From Mesostigma viride (lineage: Eukaryota > Streptophyta > Mesostigmatophyceae > Mesostigmatales > Mesostigmataceae), in NCBI GenBank assembly GCA_009746045.1, contig RPFO01000288.1, positions 785,855 to 849,854 on the forward strand: DNA of 64,000 nucleotides, in the 5' to 3' direction. The position numbers and the translations under genes are program-made. Under the pieces are notes generated by a model that was given only the letters and a program-made list of their open reading frames with translations, ran no database searches and had not been told where the DNA came from. Positions 20,638 through 31,299 of this stretch are shown here, piece by piece. Every line of letters starts with the position of its first letter. The stretch's first letter is position 1.

Positions 20638-21066
20638 CTAAGCCAGCAACCACACCCACCGCCGCACTTGCACCGCTAGAGCACGGTGCAGGCCCACGTA
20701 GTGGTCTACCGACTTGAACTGACGCCAACGCCCGCGCTTCTGGATGTCTGGAAGTGAAACGCCCTGCAGGTAGTCGTACGTTGCCCCACCATGCCGCATG
20801 GAGTAGGGCGGAAACATCCCCCGCAGGCCCAGAACATCCCACGCCGCGTGCCACCGACGAGAGAACTGGCTGTAGTTGAGGCTCCCAAACAAGGGCTCCT
20901 CGGGCTCCCGCCCAGCGCACAGGCGCTCGAGCACGTACAGCGAGAGGGGATCCTGCACCACCACCGCCTGTGCACCCCCCTTGGCTGTCTTGGGATCCCG
21001 CAGAAGAAGCGCGCCCAGTCCCCGCTGCCCCAGGCGACGGTCGCCGCGCAGCGCCACGTCCCCCAC
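20638..21066 (-). CDS. Gamma tyrosine recombinase, C-terminal part
   Basis: The 142-residue open stretch begins MGDVALRGDRRLGQRGLG and includes LLLRDPKTAKGGAQAVV, PYSMRHGGATYDYL, KRGRWRQFKSVDHYVGLHRAL and a terminal WVWLLA. The second conserved arginine box, GRW and tyrosine match alpha. As in alpha, the residue three before the box arginine is Tyr where many recombinases have His, so this is a family trait. Confidence 0.82.
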   Translation of the reverse strand: MGDVALRGDRRLGQRGLGALLLRDPKTAKGGAQAVVVQDPLSLYVLERLCAGREPEEPLFGSLNYSQFSRRWHAAWDVLGLRGMFPPYSMRHGGATYDYLQGVSLPDIQKRGRWRQFKSVDHYVGLHRALAVQVRRWVWLLA

Positions 21067-21960
21067 TCCCTATGCATGTCTCAACTCGTTCACTCCATTA
21101 CTGAGGGCTCCAGACATGATTTTTTACAAAATACGTTTATGCACAAGAGACTCTTGGACCAAAGTCGCATAATTGGTGAATAAAGCATCTGCAGGCCCCC
21201 CCAGCCAGCTGATGCTGCCATCTCACTCCCCTCAGGGTGGGTTGGGTGGGCTAATAAAAACGAATACCAGCATAGGCACACCTCGGCTGGTTATATGCCA
21301 GCACTTTTTCTCAGACTTGGGCCGGCGGCGGCCCAGGTCCTTCTAATTCGGGTCGAAACACAATTTCGTGACCCTTACAATATTCGTACACCATGCGAAA
21401 TGGCAGCGTACTTGCCCGCTGTGGCGGATGCAAGTCCGGTACACCTGGTTTTGGCGCCAAAAGCACCCTTGGCCAGTTGTACTACAAGGAACCCATCCCT
21501 ACTAATTCTTTTGACATTGTACTACGTTTAGTCTTGGTCTACTACACCCCAGTAGGTCCGTTCACCTCCTGAGCGTCCAGTGCTACGCATAAACACGTCA
21601 GCACTGGTTTGAACTAGAATGAACTAGTTTGAAGTAGTTTGAAGTAGACTGTACTACCCTGTAGTCCAAGTGAAGTACTTGGAACTACGTCCAAGTACTT
21701 AGAACTAGTTTACAAGTTACTTGTACGGACTTTCACATTTTTAGAGGGCAGATCTCGTACCACCACACTGGCGCCCCTTATTAAATTCCAGGGCCCTTAT
21801 ACATTGTGACTACTGCCCCTTATAAAAGACCAGGGCCTATTATAAAATATTAAATGCTCTATTTATTTTTTATATGTGCTGTCACCCAGCGGCGTCCCTC
21901 GCCTCCTTCGCTCCCTCCGCCCCGACAAATCAGGGAATCCAGATCGAGGGAGATCAACCA
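21067..21960 (-). mobile_element. Solo beta element (A plus B2)
   Basis: Plus-strand order is a B repeat (21067-21231), linker with CCCTCAGGGTGGGTTGGGTGGGC, and a full A repeat (to 21960, ending AGATCAACCA). Only A-linker-B2 remains, as expected if the two A repeats of a full beta element recombined, the counterpart of a solo LTR. The flanking gamma recombinase rejoins as CCCCAC/TCGGAG with no target duplication. Confidence 0.85.
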
Positions 21961-22273
21961 TCGGAGTTTGAAGGCCTCCCCGATGCGCAGGTATTGCTGG
22001 AAAGTGATGACGCACACGGCTGCTGCCATGGGCGCCCCCTGCCAGCGGAGGATCTGCACCACCAGGTAGAGCAGCTCCCAGGGCACCGGATTGGGGCTAT
22101 GCGTTTGCACGCGTCGCTGCCACCCGTACAGGAGCCGGCGGGCCTCGCGCCACCCCTGCACTTGGCTGGGGTAGTACAGTTGCAGCCCACACAGCGCCCT
22201 CATGCGCATGGAACGCCCTGCTCCCCCTCCATCCTCGTAGACAGACACGAGCCACTCGCAGAACACGCTCTCT
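21961..22273 (-). CDS. Gamma tyrosine recombinase, N-terminal part
   Basis: Encodes SVFCEWLVSVYEDGGGAGRSMRM, ALCGLQLYYPSQVQGW, YGWQRRVQTHSPNPVPWELLYLVVQIL and FQQYLRIGEAFKLR, colinear with the alpha recombinase and containing the first catalytic arginine box. It is continuous with 20638-21066 apart from the solo beta insertion. It ends at another beta piece. Confidence 0.8.
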
Positions 22274-22494
22274 CTGCTATGCATGTCTCAACTCGTTCAC
22301 TCCATTACTGAGGGCTCCAGACATTATTTTTTACAAAAGACGTTTACGCACAAGAGACTCTTGGACCAAAGTCGCATAATTGGTGAATAAAGCATCTGCA
22401 GGCCCCCCCAGCCAGCTGATGCTGCCATCTCACTCCCCTCAGGGTGGGTTGGGTGGGCTAATAAAAACGAATACCAGCATAGGCACACCTCGGC
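22274..22494 (-). mobile_element. Beta element piece (B2, linker, edge of A)
   Basis: Near-identical to 21069-21290: B repeat with GGTGAATAAAGCATCTGCAGG, linker, and the innermost about 35 bases of A. It stops at 22494 against a gamma B2 end. Confidence 0.82.
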
Positions 22495-22948
22495 TCCTCT
22501 GTGCATGCTTTCAGGTTCACTTTGTTTGAGAAGGCACCAGAACTTGCAAGTCCGGTACAATACTGGCGCGGCGCCCAGGTGCCACTGAACAGTTGTACTA
22601 CAAAGAACCCATTTGTACTGATTCTTTCGACATTGTACTACGTTTAGTCACTGTCTACTTCAACCCAGGTGGTCATACCACCTCCTAGGCAGGTTGTGCT
22701 ACACCTGAACGAATCTTTACTAGCCTGAGCTAGTTTGAACTAGTTTGAAGTAGATTGTACTACCCTGTAGTACCAATGAAGTACTTTGAACTACATCCAA
22801 GTACTTAGAAACAGTCCAGAGGTCATTTGCAGGGACTTTCACCCTTTCCAGGAGGATTTCTTGCAGATCAGCCATGAGGCAGCGGCACCGACTCGCACTC
22901 CGCTCCCCTTAGTCGCAAATCAGGGAATCCAGATCGTAAGATCAACCA
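22495..22948 (-). mobile_element. Gamma A repeat joined to a B end (solo-like)
   Basis: 22495-22545 is the outer third of a gamma B repeat and 22546-22948 is most of a gamma A repeat, starting TGGTTGATCTTACG on the minus strand at 22948. No coding sequence lies between them. It resembles a solo A-B product that has lost its middle. Confidence 0.78.
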
Positions 22949-23075
22949 TGCGTGCGTGCGTGCGTGCCTACGTGTATGCATGGGTGGGTGGATACATGTG
23001 TACGTGTGTGTGTGTGTGTGTGGGTAAGGGATCGACGTGTGTGTGTGTATGTGTGTGTGTGTGTGTGTGCTTCTC
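22949..23075 (+). repeat. GTGC and GT microsatellites
   Basis: GCGTGCGTGCGTGCGTGC is followed by GTGGGTGG and two long GT runs near 23006-23022 and 23036-23070. Open frames here are artefacts of the dinucleotide repeat. Confidence 0.85.
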
Positions 23076-23350
23076 TGCTTAGGCGTTGGAGCACACGCAT
23101 GCACTGGAGGAAGGGGGTGATGAAAACCCAGACCAACTGTCGCACCCACCCCTCCACCTTCAGCAAGCGAAAGGCCAAGCGTGCCATGGGGGTAGGGTAG
23201 CGGACGCAAGTCACCAACGTCAGGGTGCTCACCAGGCTGGTGGATGAGAAGATGGGGGGCAGGCCCCTGTCAGATGCAGAGAAGAAGAAAAGGAAAAGGA
23301 TGCAGCAGGGCCGTGAGAACGTGCCCCCGGGTGTGGCATTAGCCACTATA
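23076..23350 (+). other. Unassigned stretch, possible short exon
   Basis: A plus-strand frame encodes VTNVRVLTRLVDEKMGGRPL and DAEKKKRKRMQQGRENVPPG with plausible codon use, up to the L1 target site. No family is recognised. It may be the edge of the sequence into which L1 inserted. Confidence 0.3.
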
Positions 23351-23550
23351 TGTAACGACTAAAAATTTTGTGTTTGCAACAGCCTCAGTTTCAACATTGA
23401 TGTGAAAAGATCTTTATACCTGGGTTGGAGTCGCGACAGATAACTTCACGTCCAGAGAAGCAATGAAGATGGATCTTCAACAGTTAAGGGAATGAGTCCC
23501 CACCCTTGTTAGACACAACAGACAAGTTATATCCAAGTCGACTATCTGTT
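23351..23550 (-). repeat. L1 3' LTR, first part
   Basis: Matches 36801-37000 of the 5' LTR. It is interrupted at 23550 by alpha copy 3 and resumes at 29736. Confidence 0.9.
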
Positions 23551-23591
23551 TTGACCCCCCAAGACAAAACAGAAAAGGGTGGGTGGGTGGG

Positions 23592-24246
23592 GAAAACTGA
23601 TAAGCTGGCTTGGCAGCCATCACCACCTTGAAATACATCGCATCAACGTTGCATCCGTGACACACGCAAGTGCGGCGCCCCGCTGGCGCGGCGCTCCATG
23701 TAAGAATGACCTCAGAATACTACTGTACTAGATCTAGGACCCTGATACTACTTTTTTCAACATTGTACTACATTTTTATGATGTCACACATGTTCTGTCA
23801 TGCCAGAACCGTTCAGCAACCACCTGGCATATCTTGAGGGTCCCTGGATACTAGTTGAAGTAGATTGAACTAGTTTGAACTAGTTGGTACTACCTGTACT
23901 AACTTTGAACTAGTTGGAACTACATTTGAGGCCCATCCAAGGCTGTCAGACCCTCCAGAGAGGGCGTGGCCACCCCGTTTGGCTCCCGCATGTCGACTTG
24001 CACCACTGGGCAACGGTGTAGCGCCTCCAAGGTAGCGGCGCACCTCCATCCCTCCGCTCCCCCAGGCAAAATCAGGGAATCCCGATCGTAAGATCAATCA
24101 TCCACTGTGCATTGCCTAGGTCCACTTCTGGTTGAAGGGCACCAGAACTTGTTTATTACACTATATGTTGAAGCCGACCGGACTTAGTAGACAGAGAGAC
24201 ATAAAATATTTTTTGGCAGTCCCTGGCCGCCGCTTCCACTTGACCC
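23592..24246 (-). repeat. Alpha copy 3 A2 and B1 repeats
   Basis: A2 is 23592-24100 and B1 is 24101-24246. The linker before A2 (23555-23591) carries the GGGTGGGTGGGTGGG tract. The B1/A2 border is again GTGGA/TGATTGATC in element sense. Confidence 0.88.
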
Positions 24247-24335
24247 GCATCTCCAACCTGGCCGCAGGCCGTACATCTGGAAACCGCGTCAGGAGCCATG
24301 GGAGGGCACATCCTTACCCTCCAGCTGGTGAAGCC

Positions 24336-24351
24336 CTAGCGTGTCCGCTAG
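24336..24351 (-). promoter_or_regulatory. Conserved 3' stem-loop, alpha copy 3
   Basis: Same hairpin as in alpha copies 1 and 2 (CTAGCG-GACA-CGCTAG in element sense). Confidence 0.75.
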
Positions 24352-24380
24352 AGTGCGCCTCACCGAAGTATGGCCGAAAT

Positions 24381-27300
24381 CTATGGCCCAAAGTGACGAC
24401 GCCAGTCACGGGGGGGCAGTCTGCCCGCGAGGTCCCACACCACCTGGGGCACCCGCACCTGCAGGGCGCGGTGGAGCCCCACGTAATGGTCCACGGACGA
24501 AAACTGGCGCCACCGGCCACGCTTTTGGATGTCCGCGATTGGTACCCCGCGCAGGTAGTCATGGGTGGCCCCCCCGTGGCGCATGCTGTAGGGTGAAAAC
24601 ATCCCCCGCAAGCCAAGGAGGTCCCAGGCGGCGTGCCACCGCCGCAAGAAACGGCTGTAGCTGAGTGCGCCAAAGAGCAGCTCCTCGTGCGCCCGCCCAG
24701 CACACAGGGCGCCAAGCAACGTGAGTGAAAGGGGCTCAACAACCACCACTGCCTGGGCCTGGCCCTTGGCTGTCTTGGGGTCGCGTAGCAGCAGCGCACC
24801 CTGGTTACTGGGCCCCAGGCGGAAGTCCCCGCGCAGAGCCACGTCCCCCACGCGAAGCTTGAACGCTTCTCCGATGCGCAAGTATTGCTGAAAAACAATG
24901 ATGCAGCAGCAGGCAGCTAATATCGAGCCTTGTGCACGAAGAATGTTTGCCACGAGGTACAGTAGCTGCCACGGGACGGGGTGAGGGCTCTGCACGGGAA
25001 CTCGTCGCGCCCAGCCGGCCAGCAAGCGACGCGCCTCGTACCACCCCTTAATCTCGTTGGGGAAGTACAGCTGCAGCCCGCATAATGCGCGCACAACCAT
25101 GGTCCGGCTTCCCCCTTCCTCATACACGCTGACCAGCCACTCACAAAAGACGCCTTCCGCCTCCGTCTTGGCCACGGGAGCGAGGGGTTGACCATACTCC
25201 ACGTACGCCCTCAGCGCTCGGTGATATGCAGCTAGCGTGCTGGGCTGCACAGTGGCCTCCAGCAATTCCTGCCGCCCATGTGGCCCCGGATTGCTCTCCA
25301 CGTCGCCATCCGCAGTGAGGTTGCGCACCCATCGACCACGACTGGGCGCGTCGGCCGGGTTGCGCTCCGACCTCACATACACCCAGTGGTAGCGGGTGTT
25401 GCTGGCCAGCCCTAGCGCGATCGCCCGGCGGCACCAGGCGTTCAGCCGGTAGGACGACGAACGCCCTTTGACGAGCGCACCGACAACTGCCGAATTGTCC
25501 ACCAGCCGCACGTGACGTTGCTGCCAGTGAACCTGTGAGCGCAGGCCCCACTCGATCCCTTGCACAGCCGCACGAATCTCCTTCTCGTTGATGTGGGCCG
25601 AGGGATCGAGCCACCGGTGGGCAAGAGCGGTCCTCCACTGCGCCGCTGCCATGGCTCGGTGCTCAATCTCCCCTGTGCGCTCCACGCTGGCCGTCTCAGA
25701 GTCCACACAGAGCGTCTTCCAGCCCTTCCGCTCCCGACAGTTGGACAGGCCACGCACCGCAGGCGCCTCCCACCGGCTGTACACCACCCCAGAACCGTGG
25801 GTTGACGCATCAGTGGCCACCACGGTGCAGCTCAGGGGCTGGTCGCGCTGCGCATGCACCAGCGGGGCCAAGTCCATTGCAGCCTGGAGCTCTTCCCTTA
25901 CACTACCCCACAGCCGATAGCTCCAGCCCCGCTTGTGCACCAGGACTTGCTGCAGCAAGCGGTAGGCGTGAAACCAGATGGACAGTAGACCCCGACGCAG
26001 CAAGTGGACCCACACCCACCGTCCCAGCAACGAGGCCAGTTGGTGGTAAGTGGCCCGTCCACGCCCCAGCATTGCCTGCGTGTCGCGCACCAAGGCCGCC
26101 ATCCGGGCCGCGCTCGGCCGCATGGACCCGTCCTGGCAGAACTCAATCCCCAAGATTTCCACCGGGCGCCCCTCCTCAGCTCTCTCCACCTTCTTCTCGT
26201 TGACCACCAACCCCTTGGGACCGTAGCTCTCCTCGCACGCCTTGGTGAGCACGGCGTTGGTCTCCTCCGCGCTCCGCCCATGGGTGACCCCCAGATCATC
26301 GATCATGACCAGCTGAGCGGGATGTGGGGGATCCTCCGGCAGCAGCCGCCACGCTGCACTGGCTGCGCTCTCCACCAACTCCAGCCGGTCCATGCCATCC
26401 CCGCGCACTGTGCGCACCCCCATCAAGTGCATGGGATATGACAGCCCTCTCTTGGCATCGAGCACCCCGCCCCGTAGAGACAGTGCAGGTGGGCAACCTG
26501 TGCAAGGACCACCGAGTGGCTCCAGCCCATGACAAGGACCCGGAACCTGGGGTACAACTTTCGCCGTCGTCCCAGCTGGCCGACCTCATCGGACCACACG
26601 GGGGGCAGCGAGAAATAGGGGCGCCAGCTCTCAGGTACCTCGAACCGGTAATAGTAGGTGTCAAGGTCTGTCTTGCCCGAATAGCATGGCGCCCCCACAC
26701 TCAGCTCAGCGACCTCGCCCAAGTTAGGCAGGTAACAGGTAGGCGGCTTGAGGAAGCGCCGGTTGCACGGCACCATATTCCCTATAAACCGCTGCCGTCG
26801 TTCGCTGGGCTCCACAACCCCGGGGTCTTTCTTGGGGACGGCAAAACAGCCGTTCACCACAGGGGCGCCTCCTCACTGTACTCGATCATCCGCGTCTCCG
26901 CCAGCCTGATGCTCAGTCGTGCGTACGCCGCATCGCTTGCACAACCATGAGACACCCGGCCCCGCCGCATCCACGCCCCCGCCTCCGCGTCGCATCTTTG
27001 TAGAATGTTGTTTATGTCCTCATACGTCCTCTGCCATGCCTCCGGCAGGCAGTCCAGCAGCTTGACACTACCTGCAGCTCCTCCTTTTGGCAGTGCCAGC
27101 CTCTCCGGGTCAATAATTTCGTATTGACCGCCCGGCCCGTATGGCGCGGGCTCTGCGTCCCCCGTGTCTGTCGCCTCCGCTACGGCGGTAAGCCGGCGGT
27201 TGTAGACGCGGGCAGCATCCTCCATCCCTTGTAGGGCGGCCCTTTGGGCGACGGTGCAGGGGCTCGCAGTAATAGCCTGCTGCTGCACCGCCGGTCCACC

Positions 27301-27480
27301 GGACCGTTCCCGGGTCCTGCCCCACAGCCAGTTCAGGCCCCTTGTGGCCCGCTCTTGACACCGCAGCCTTGCTCTGGCACGCAGAGCGCGCTGCAGCCTG
27401 CGGTTGGATCGCAGGCGGCTGCGGTCGAGCGGGGGACCATCTTCACTGGCAGCGGGAGCACACCCCTGCCCCTCACTTGT
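24381..27480 (-). CDS. Alpha pol region, copy 3
   Basis: All domains are present in the order RT (MIDDL near 26305), RNase H (ATDAS near 25810), 2A-like motif (core 25281-25304) and recombinase (MRHGGATHDYL near 24580). The open frames at 24381-26465, 26423-26860 and 26854-27480 together cover the region, so this copy is broken. Confidence 0.82.
25281..25304 (-). other. 2A-like ribosome-skipping motif, alpha copy 3
   Basis: DVESNPGP at the RNase H to recombinase boundary, the same bases as in copies 1 and 2. Confidence 0.8.
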
Positions 27481-28217
27481 CCTTTTTGGCCGCCGCCGCC
27501 GCCGCCGATGCCAGCTCCGCCTCCTGGCGAGCCGCCTTCCGCGCTGCCCGGGCTGCTGCGCTTCCAATAGTACTGCCCTCCACCAGTGGCAGCAGGTGCA
27601 TCGCCCCGTTGTTCCAGCCGCTGGTCTTCTCCACCATGAGGAACGCCTCGACCACACGCGCCAGGTACTCGAAGCAGGCCAGCTCCGTCACCACATCCTC
27701 CCCCAGCTCTTGGATGGCCACATCCAGAATGTAGGTCAGGTTGTTGCACACCAGATGGTGCGTGCTGTTCTTCCACCCGCGGGGGGCTCCCGGTGCAGCC
27801 CCAACGCCCTCCTGCTCCTTGCGAAGGGCCAAGCGGGCCTGCAGGCTCCCGTGCGCGACCTGGCGCGCATCCAGCACCTGCAGCGGCAGCACCCTGTCGT
27901 CGCGGTCCTTGACCAACAGGCGCCAGGCCACTTTGAAAGCTCGCCGGGGGAGACGCACCCCCTTGGTGGTTCGGCGCAGGTCTCTCTCCCTCACACGCTC
28001 CCGCGATCGACGCGAGCTCCGCTGGGAGGAGTCCCGACTCGTGCTCCGGCTGCTGGACCGCTGCCGCTCCTTGCGACGCTCGCGGGAGCGATCCCGACGC
28101 CCCTTGGGCTCCGCAGAACGGCCCCTGCCATGCCCACGTCGCTCCCGGGACTTGTCGCGGCGCGACCGAGCGCCACCCCTGCCCCTGCCACGGCCTCTGC
28201 TCTCGCTGTCGGAGCTG

Positions 28218-28275
<58 letters not shown>

Positions 28276-28998
28276 GCGACTCTCGTCGCTCCCACTGCTG
28301 GTGTCTGTCGAGCCTGGGCTGCTCCCGCGCCGCGCGCGTCTCTTCTCCTGGCGCTTGCTCTTCGGATGGCCCTTGCCCCCCTTGTCCTCGCGCTGGCTCT
28401 TCCCTTTCCTCGCGTCCCTCCTCTTCCCCCGCGCCAGGGCTTGCAACTCCGCTCCGATGAGCTCGCGGACGCCCGCCAGAAGGGCAGCATTCTCTGCCAG
28501 CTTTCGGTTCCTGCCCTGAGACTTCTTTCCCTTGGCGCGAGCAGCAGCAGGGGCCAGCTGCTCGCGCGCGTCCAAAAAATCCTCAGAGCTCGTCGCGTCC
28601 TCCTCTTCCTCGTCGGTGCCGTTGCTGGGAGGATCCTTTCGGGTCCTTTCGCCCCTGGCTGGACCAGTCTTCCCCTTGCCCCCAGTGGCCACTGGGGGCT
28701 TCTTCATCTCTAGAGTAATGGCCTTGCACAACATGGAACCCATGTCGGAATCACTTGACCCCTCACTAATCTGGAGCCCTGCAGTCTTGAGAAACTGTCC
28801 CAAGGATGTCAAACGACCCTCAGACATAGTAGTAAGCCTTTGGGCCCAGTTTGGACCGAGATACTCAGTCAAGAACTTCAAAGTCGTTAACAACTCCTTG
28901 CCCCCCTGAAAATACGATTTTTTCACATTTAATAAGAAATCTCGGTCTACTGCCTCAAGGGTGGTGTCTTCGTGATCACTAGCCATTATAGAATTCAA
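27473..28998 (-). CDS. Alpha gag-like region, copy 3
   Basis: Starts MNSIMASDHEDTTLEAVDRD as in copy 2. It has the N-terminal helical domain, an acidic patch, RS-like basic sequence with a CAG tract and the C-terminal EYLARVVEAFLMVE domain, ending KKDK. Open in two frames. Confidence 0.75.
28219..28273 (-). repeat. CAG microsatellite in alpha gag, copy 3
   Basis: About 18 triplets in element sense, between the about 17 of copy 1 and about 23 of copy 2. Confidence 0.9.
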
Positions 28999-29226
28999 AG
29001 ATGAAGAAATTTCTCACAACTAGGCTCAATATTCCGCAATCTTGGAGACTGAGAAAAATTTCGGACTGAAAATTTGTCACTCAGTTCTACCTTGCGGACT
29101 TTTACTCCCGTTGCGCAAACCCGTCAAAACTTGGTGCGAAAACCGTCAAAATATGTCGGCTATTGTCTCACGATTAGTTTGACACCAACTTTGTCAAAAA
29201 CGGTGAAGTATTGCTCTAGTTGTGTT

Positions 29227-29735
29227 GAAAACTGATAAGCTGGCTTGGCAGCCATCACCACCTTGAAATACATCGCATCAACGTTGCATCCGTGACACAC
29301 GCAAGTGCGGCGCCCCGCTGGCGCGGCGCTCCATGTAAGAATGACCTCAGAATACTACTGTACTAGATCTAGGACCCTGATACTACTTTTTTCAACATTG
29401 TACTACATTTTTATGATGTCACACATGTTTTGTCATGCCAGAACCGTTCAGCAACCACCTGGCATATCTTGAGGGTCCCTGGATACTAGTTGAAGTAGAT
29501 TGAACTAGTTTGAACTAGTTGGTACTACCTGTACTAACTTTGAACTAGTTGGAACTACATTTGAGGCCCATCCAAGGCTGTCAGACCCTCCAGAGAGGGC
29601 GTGGCCACCCCGTTTGGCTCCAGCATGTCGACTTGCACCACTGGGCAACGGTGTAGCGCCTCCAAGGTAGCGGCGCACCTCCATCCCTCCGCTCCCCCAG
29701 GCAAAATCAGGGAATCCCGATCGTAAGATCAATCA
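29227..29735 (-). repeat. Alpha A1 repeat, copy 3
   Basis: 509 bp, starting TGATTGATCTTACGATCGGG on the minus strand and bordering the L1 LTR at 29736. Confidence 0.9.
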
Positions 29736-30225
29736 TTGACTTTTAGCGAGGGTTGTTTGATTGATGAAACAAGGAAACCCTTGAATTACACCATAGCTTT
29801 AGCTTTCTTACACGCACACATGCACGACCTCCACAAACAGGATAAAAGTCATCGTGCATGCAGAGTCGGCGCAATCCTAACCCGAAAGGACCAATCAAAT
29901 GTGAGGATCACTCAAGGTAAGATCCTGCCCTCAGAATCCACAACACAACACAAGGCCAGCACTACAGAATCTCCGTGACCTGGAACCAGATCCCCCAGGT
30001 ACAACAGTCTTAAAGAGAATCTATGACTGGCTGAACTAAACCATGCAAAGTACCCCACGTGGATCAGGCCACGACCAATGAGGGTAGAACAATAATTCGA
30101 CAGATCTCAGCAGGCCCAATATCAATCCTACGTCGAAGCCTCCTAACTTTCCAAATAATTGTTCCCAAGAACTCATAATAAGATCAACAGTAGGAAAACT
30201 TTGGATGTAACATTTGGTTGTTACA
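29736..30225 (-). repeat. L1 3' LTR, second part
   Basis: Matches 37009-37982 of the 5' LTR except for the MITE found only there. It ends GTTGTTACA at 30225, next to the polypurine tract. Confidence 0.9.
30054..30088 (-). promoter_or_regulatory. LTR block with G-box and CCAAT-box, L1 3' LTR
   Basis: CCCCACGTGGATCAGG followed by CCACGACCAATGAGGGT is shared with the otherwise different L2 LTR, where it is duplicated. CACGTG and CCAAT are classical promoter elements, so this is a candidate LTR promoter; inferred. Confidence 0.5.
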
Positions 30226-30240
30226 TATCTCCCCCTCAAG
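30226..30240 (-). other. L1 polypurine tract
   Basis: The minus strand reads TTGAGGGGGAGATA directly before the 3' LTR, and L2 has the same tract. This is the usual plus-strand primer. Confidence 0.7.
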
Positions 30241-30613
30241 ATAGGAACTCCCAGTTCCTAGAAGCCAAGAAGAATAAAACAACAACCTCCACAAGAACAA
30301 CACAACAATAAACAGGAAGTCCACCATCTCTTGGGACAAGCAGATGGGTTTTTACATCCCTGAAGCCAGGGCCTCCTATCTCATAAACATCTAGTCACAT
30401 GTGCTTAAAGAAGACAAGTCACATCCTTATCCACTACAAGCCCAGATAATCACAGCAATACTGGAAGTCATCCCGTCATCATTCTGGAATTCTGGAACTC
30501 TGGACTGGAACATCAGAACTGGAATGGAGCCCCCCCATCATCCATCCTGGAATCCCCCCCCTCACACCACAATCCAAAGCCCCCCTTTCCTTCTCAGCCC
30601 TGTTCCTCACAGG

Positions 30614-31289
30614 CTATACCAATCCCCATTCAGGCCACCTTGCCATTGGGTCCACACATGGGAAACTGCTCCACCATGTGGGCCAACTCTGGCCAGTTCC
30701 TGCTGACCTGCAGCACCATGCAAGTCTCAGCAGCCCTTGCCACCATCTGGACAGCATAGCGAAAGCATGCCCCAGGAGAGGAGCACCACAGACTGACTCG
30801 CAGGGTCCATCACCCAAGTAGAGGACGTCTTGTGCCTGCTCACCCCTGATCTGTACGCCCACCAGAACTGCAGAAAGGTCTTGACCACAGACCACTTAGC
30901 ACCTATCAGAGGCACCAGCACCCGTAGTGGCATCAGACGGACCCTGAGTTCCACAGTGTACTTGGGCAACCCGGGATTGCAAAAGAGGTAGAAGTCTCCA
31001 AAGGAAAACACCTTCTGGCTGAGCTGGAGGAAGAAGGAACCAAATCAAAGTCACCCTTCTGAACTGAAAACTCCAACAGCTCCCTGTAGGAAGCCTCTCC
31101 CATACTCACTGGCTGCAACTGAGTAAATGCCTCCTTCAAGGCCTCAGGTAAGGCTGCTAGCATGTCCTGCCCCTCAGCAGGCCTCATGTCAATCTCGGGT
31201 CCTGGTGACAATGCATACATCCTATGCAGCAGATGAGCCACAAAAAGGGGAGCCACTCTCATACAGGCTGGTGTGCATACATGAACCAC
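30614..31289 (-). pseudogene. Remnant of gypsy 3' ORF in L1
   Basis: Short frames match the L2 ORF at 45743-47002 closely: HLLHRMYALSPGPEIDMRPA, EGQDMLAALPEALKEAFTQL, GEASYRELLEFSVQKGDFD and SRHKTSSTWVMD. It sits in the same place, just before the 3' LTR. It is broken a few times. Function is unknown. Confidence 0.7.
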
Positions 31290-31299
31290 GTGTCTTAAT

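Larger units (their letters stand above)
19432..21066 (-). mobile_element. Gamma YR retrotransposon copy 2, 3' part
   Basis: Parts in plus-strand order are B2 (19432-19576), linker, A2 (19625-20100), B1 (20101-20256), a 3' untranslated region with three stem-loops and the recombinase C-terminal part (20638-21066). The recombinase resumes at 21961-22273 after a solo beta element. The element interrupts the unknown gene at 19431/19432 and is incomplete in its 5' direction. Confidence 0.87.
23551..29735 (-). mobile_element. Alpha YR retrotransposon, copy 3
   Basis: In element order: A1 (29735 down to 29227), leader, gag, pol, 3' untranslated region, B1 (24246-24101), A2 (24100-23592), linker and only the inner edge of B2. 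It lies inside the L1 3' LTR with no target duplication. Its two A repeats are both 509 bp, against 519 in copy 2. The coding part is near-identical to copies 1 and 2 and looks broken about three or four times. Confidence 0.9.

Noticed and set aside
22949-23100. Val/Cys/Thr/His-rich frames over the GT repeat
   Set aside because: Pure microsatellite translation.
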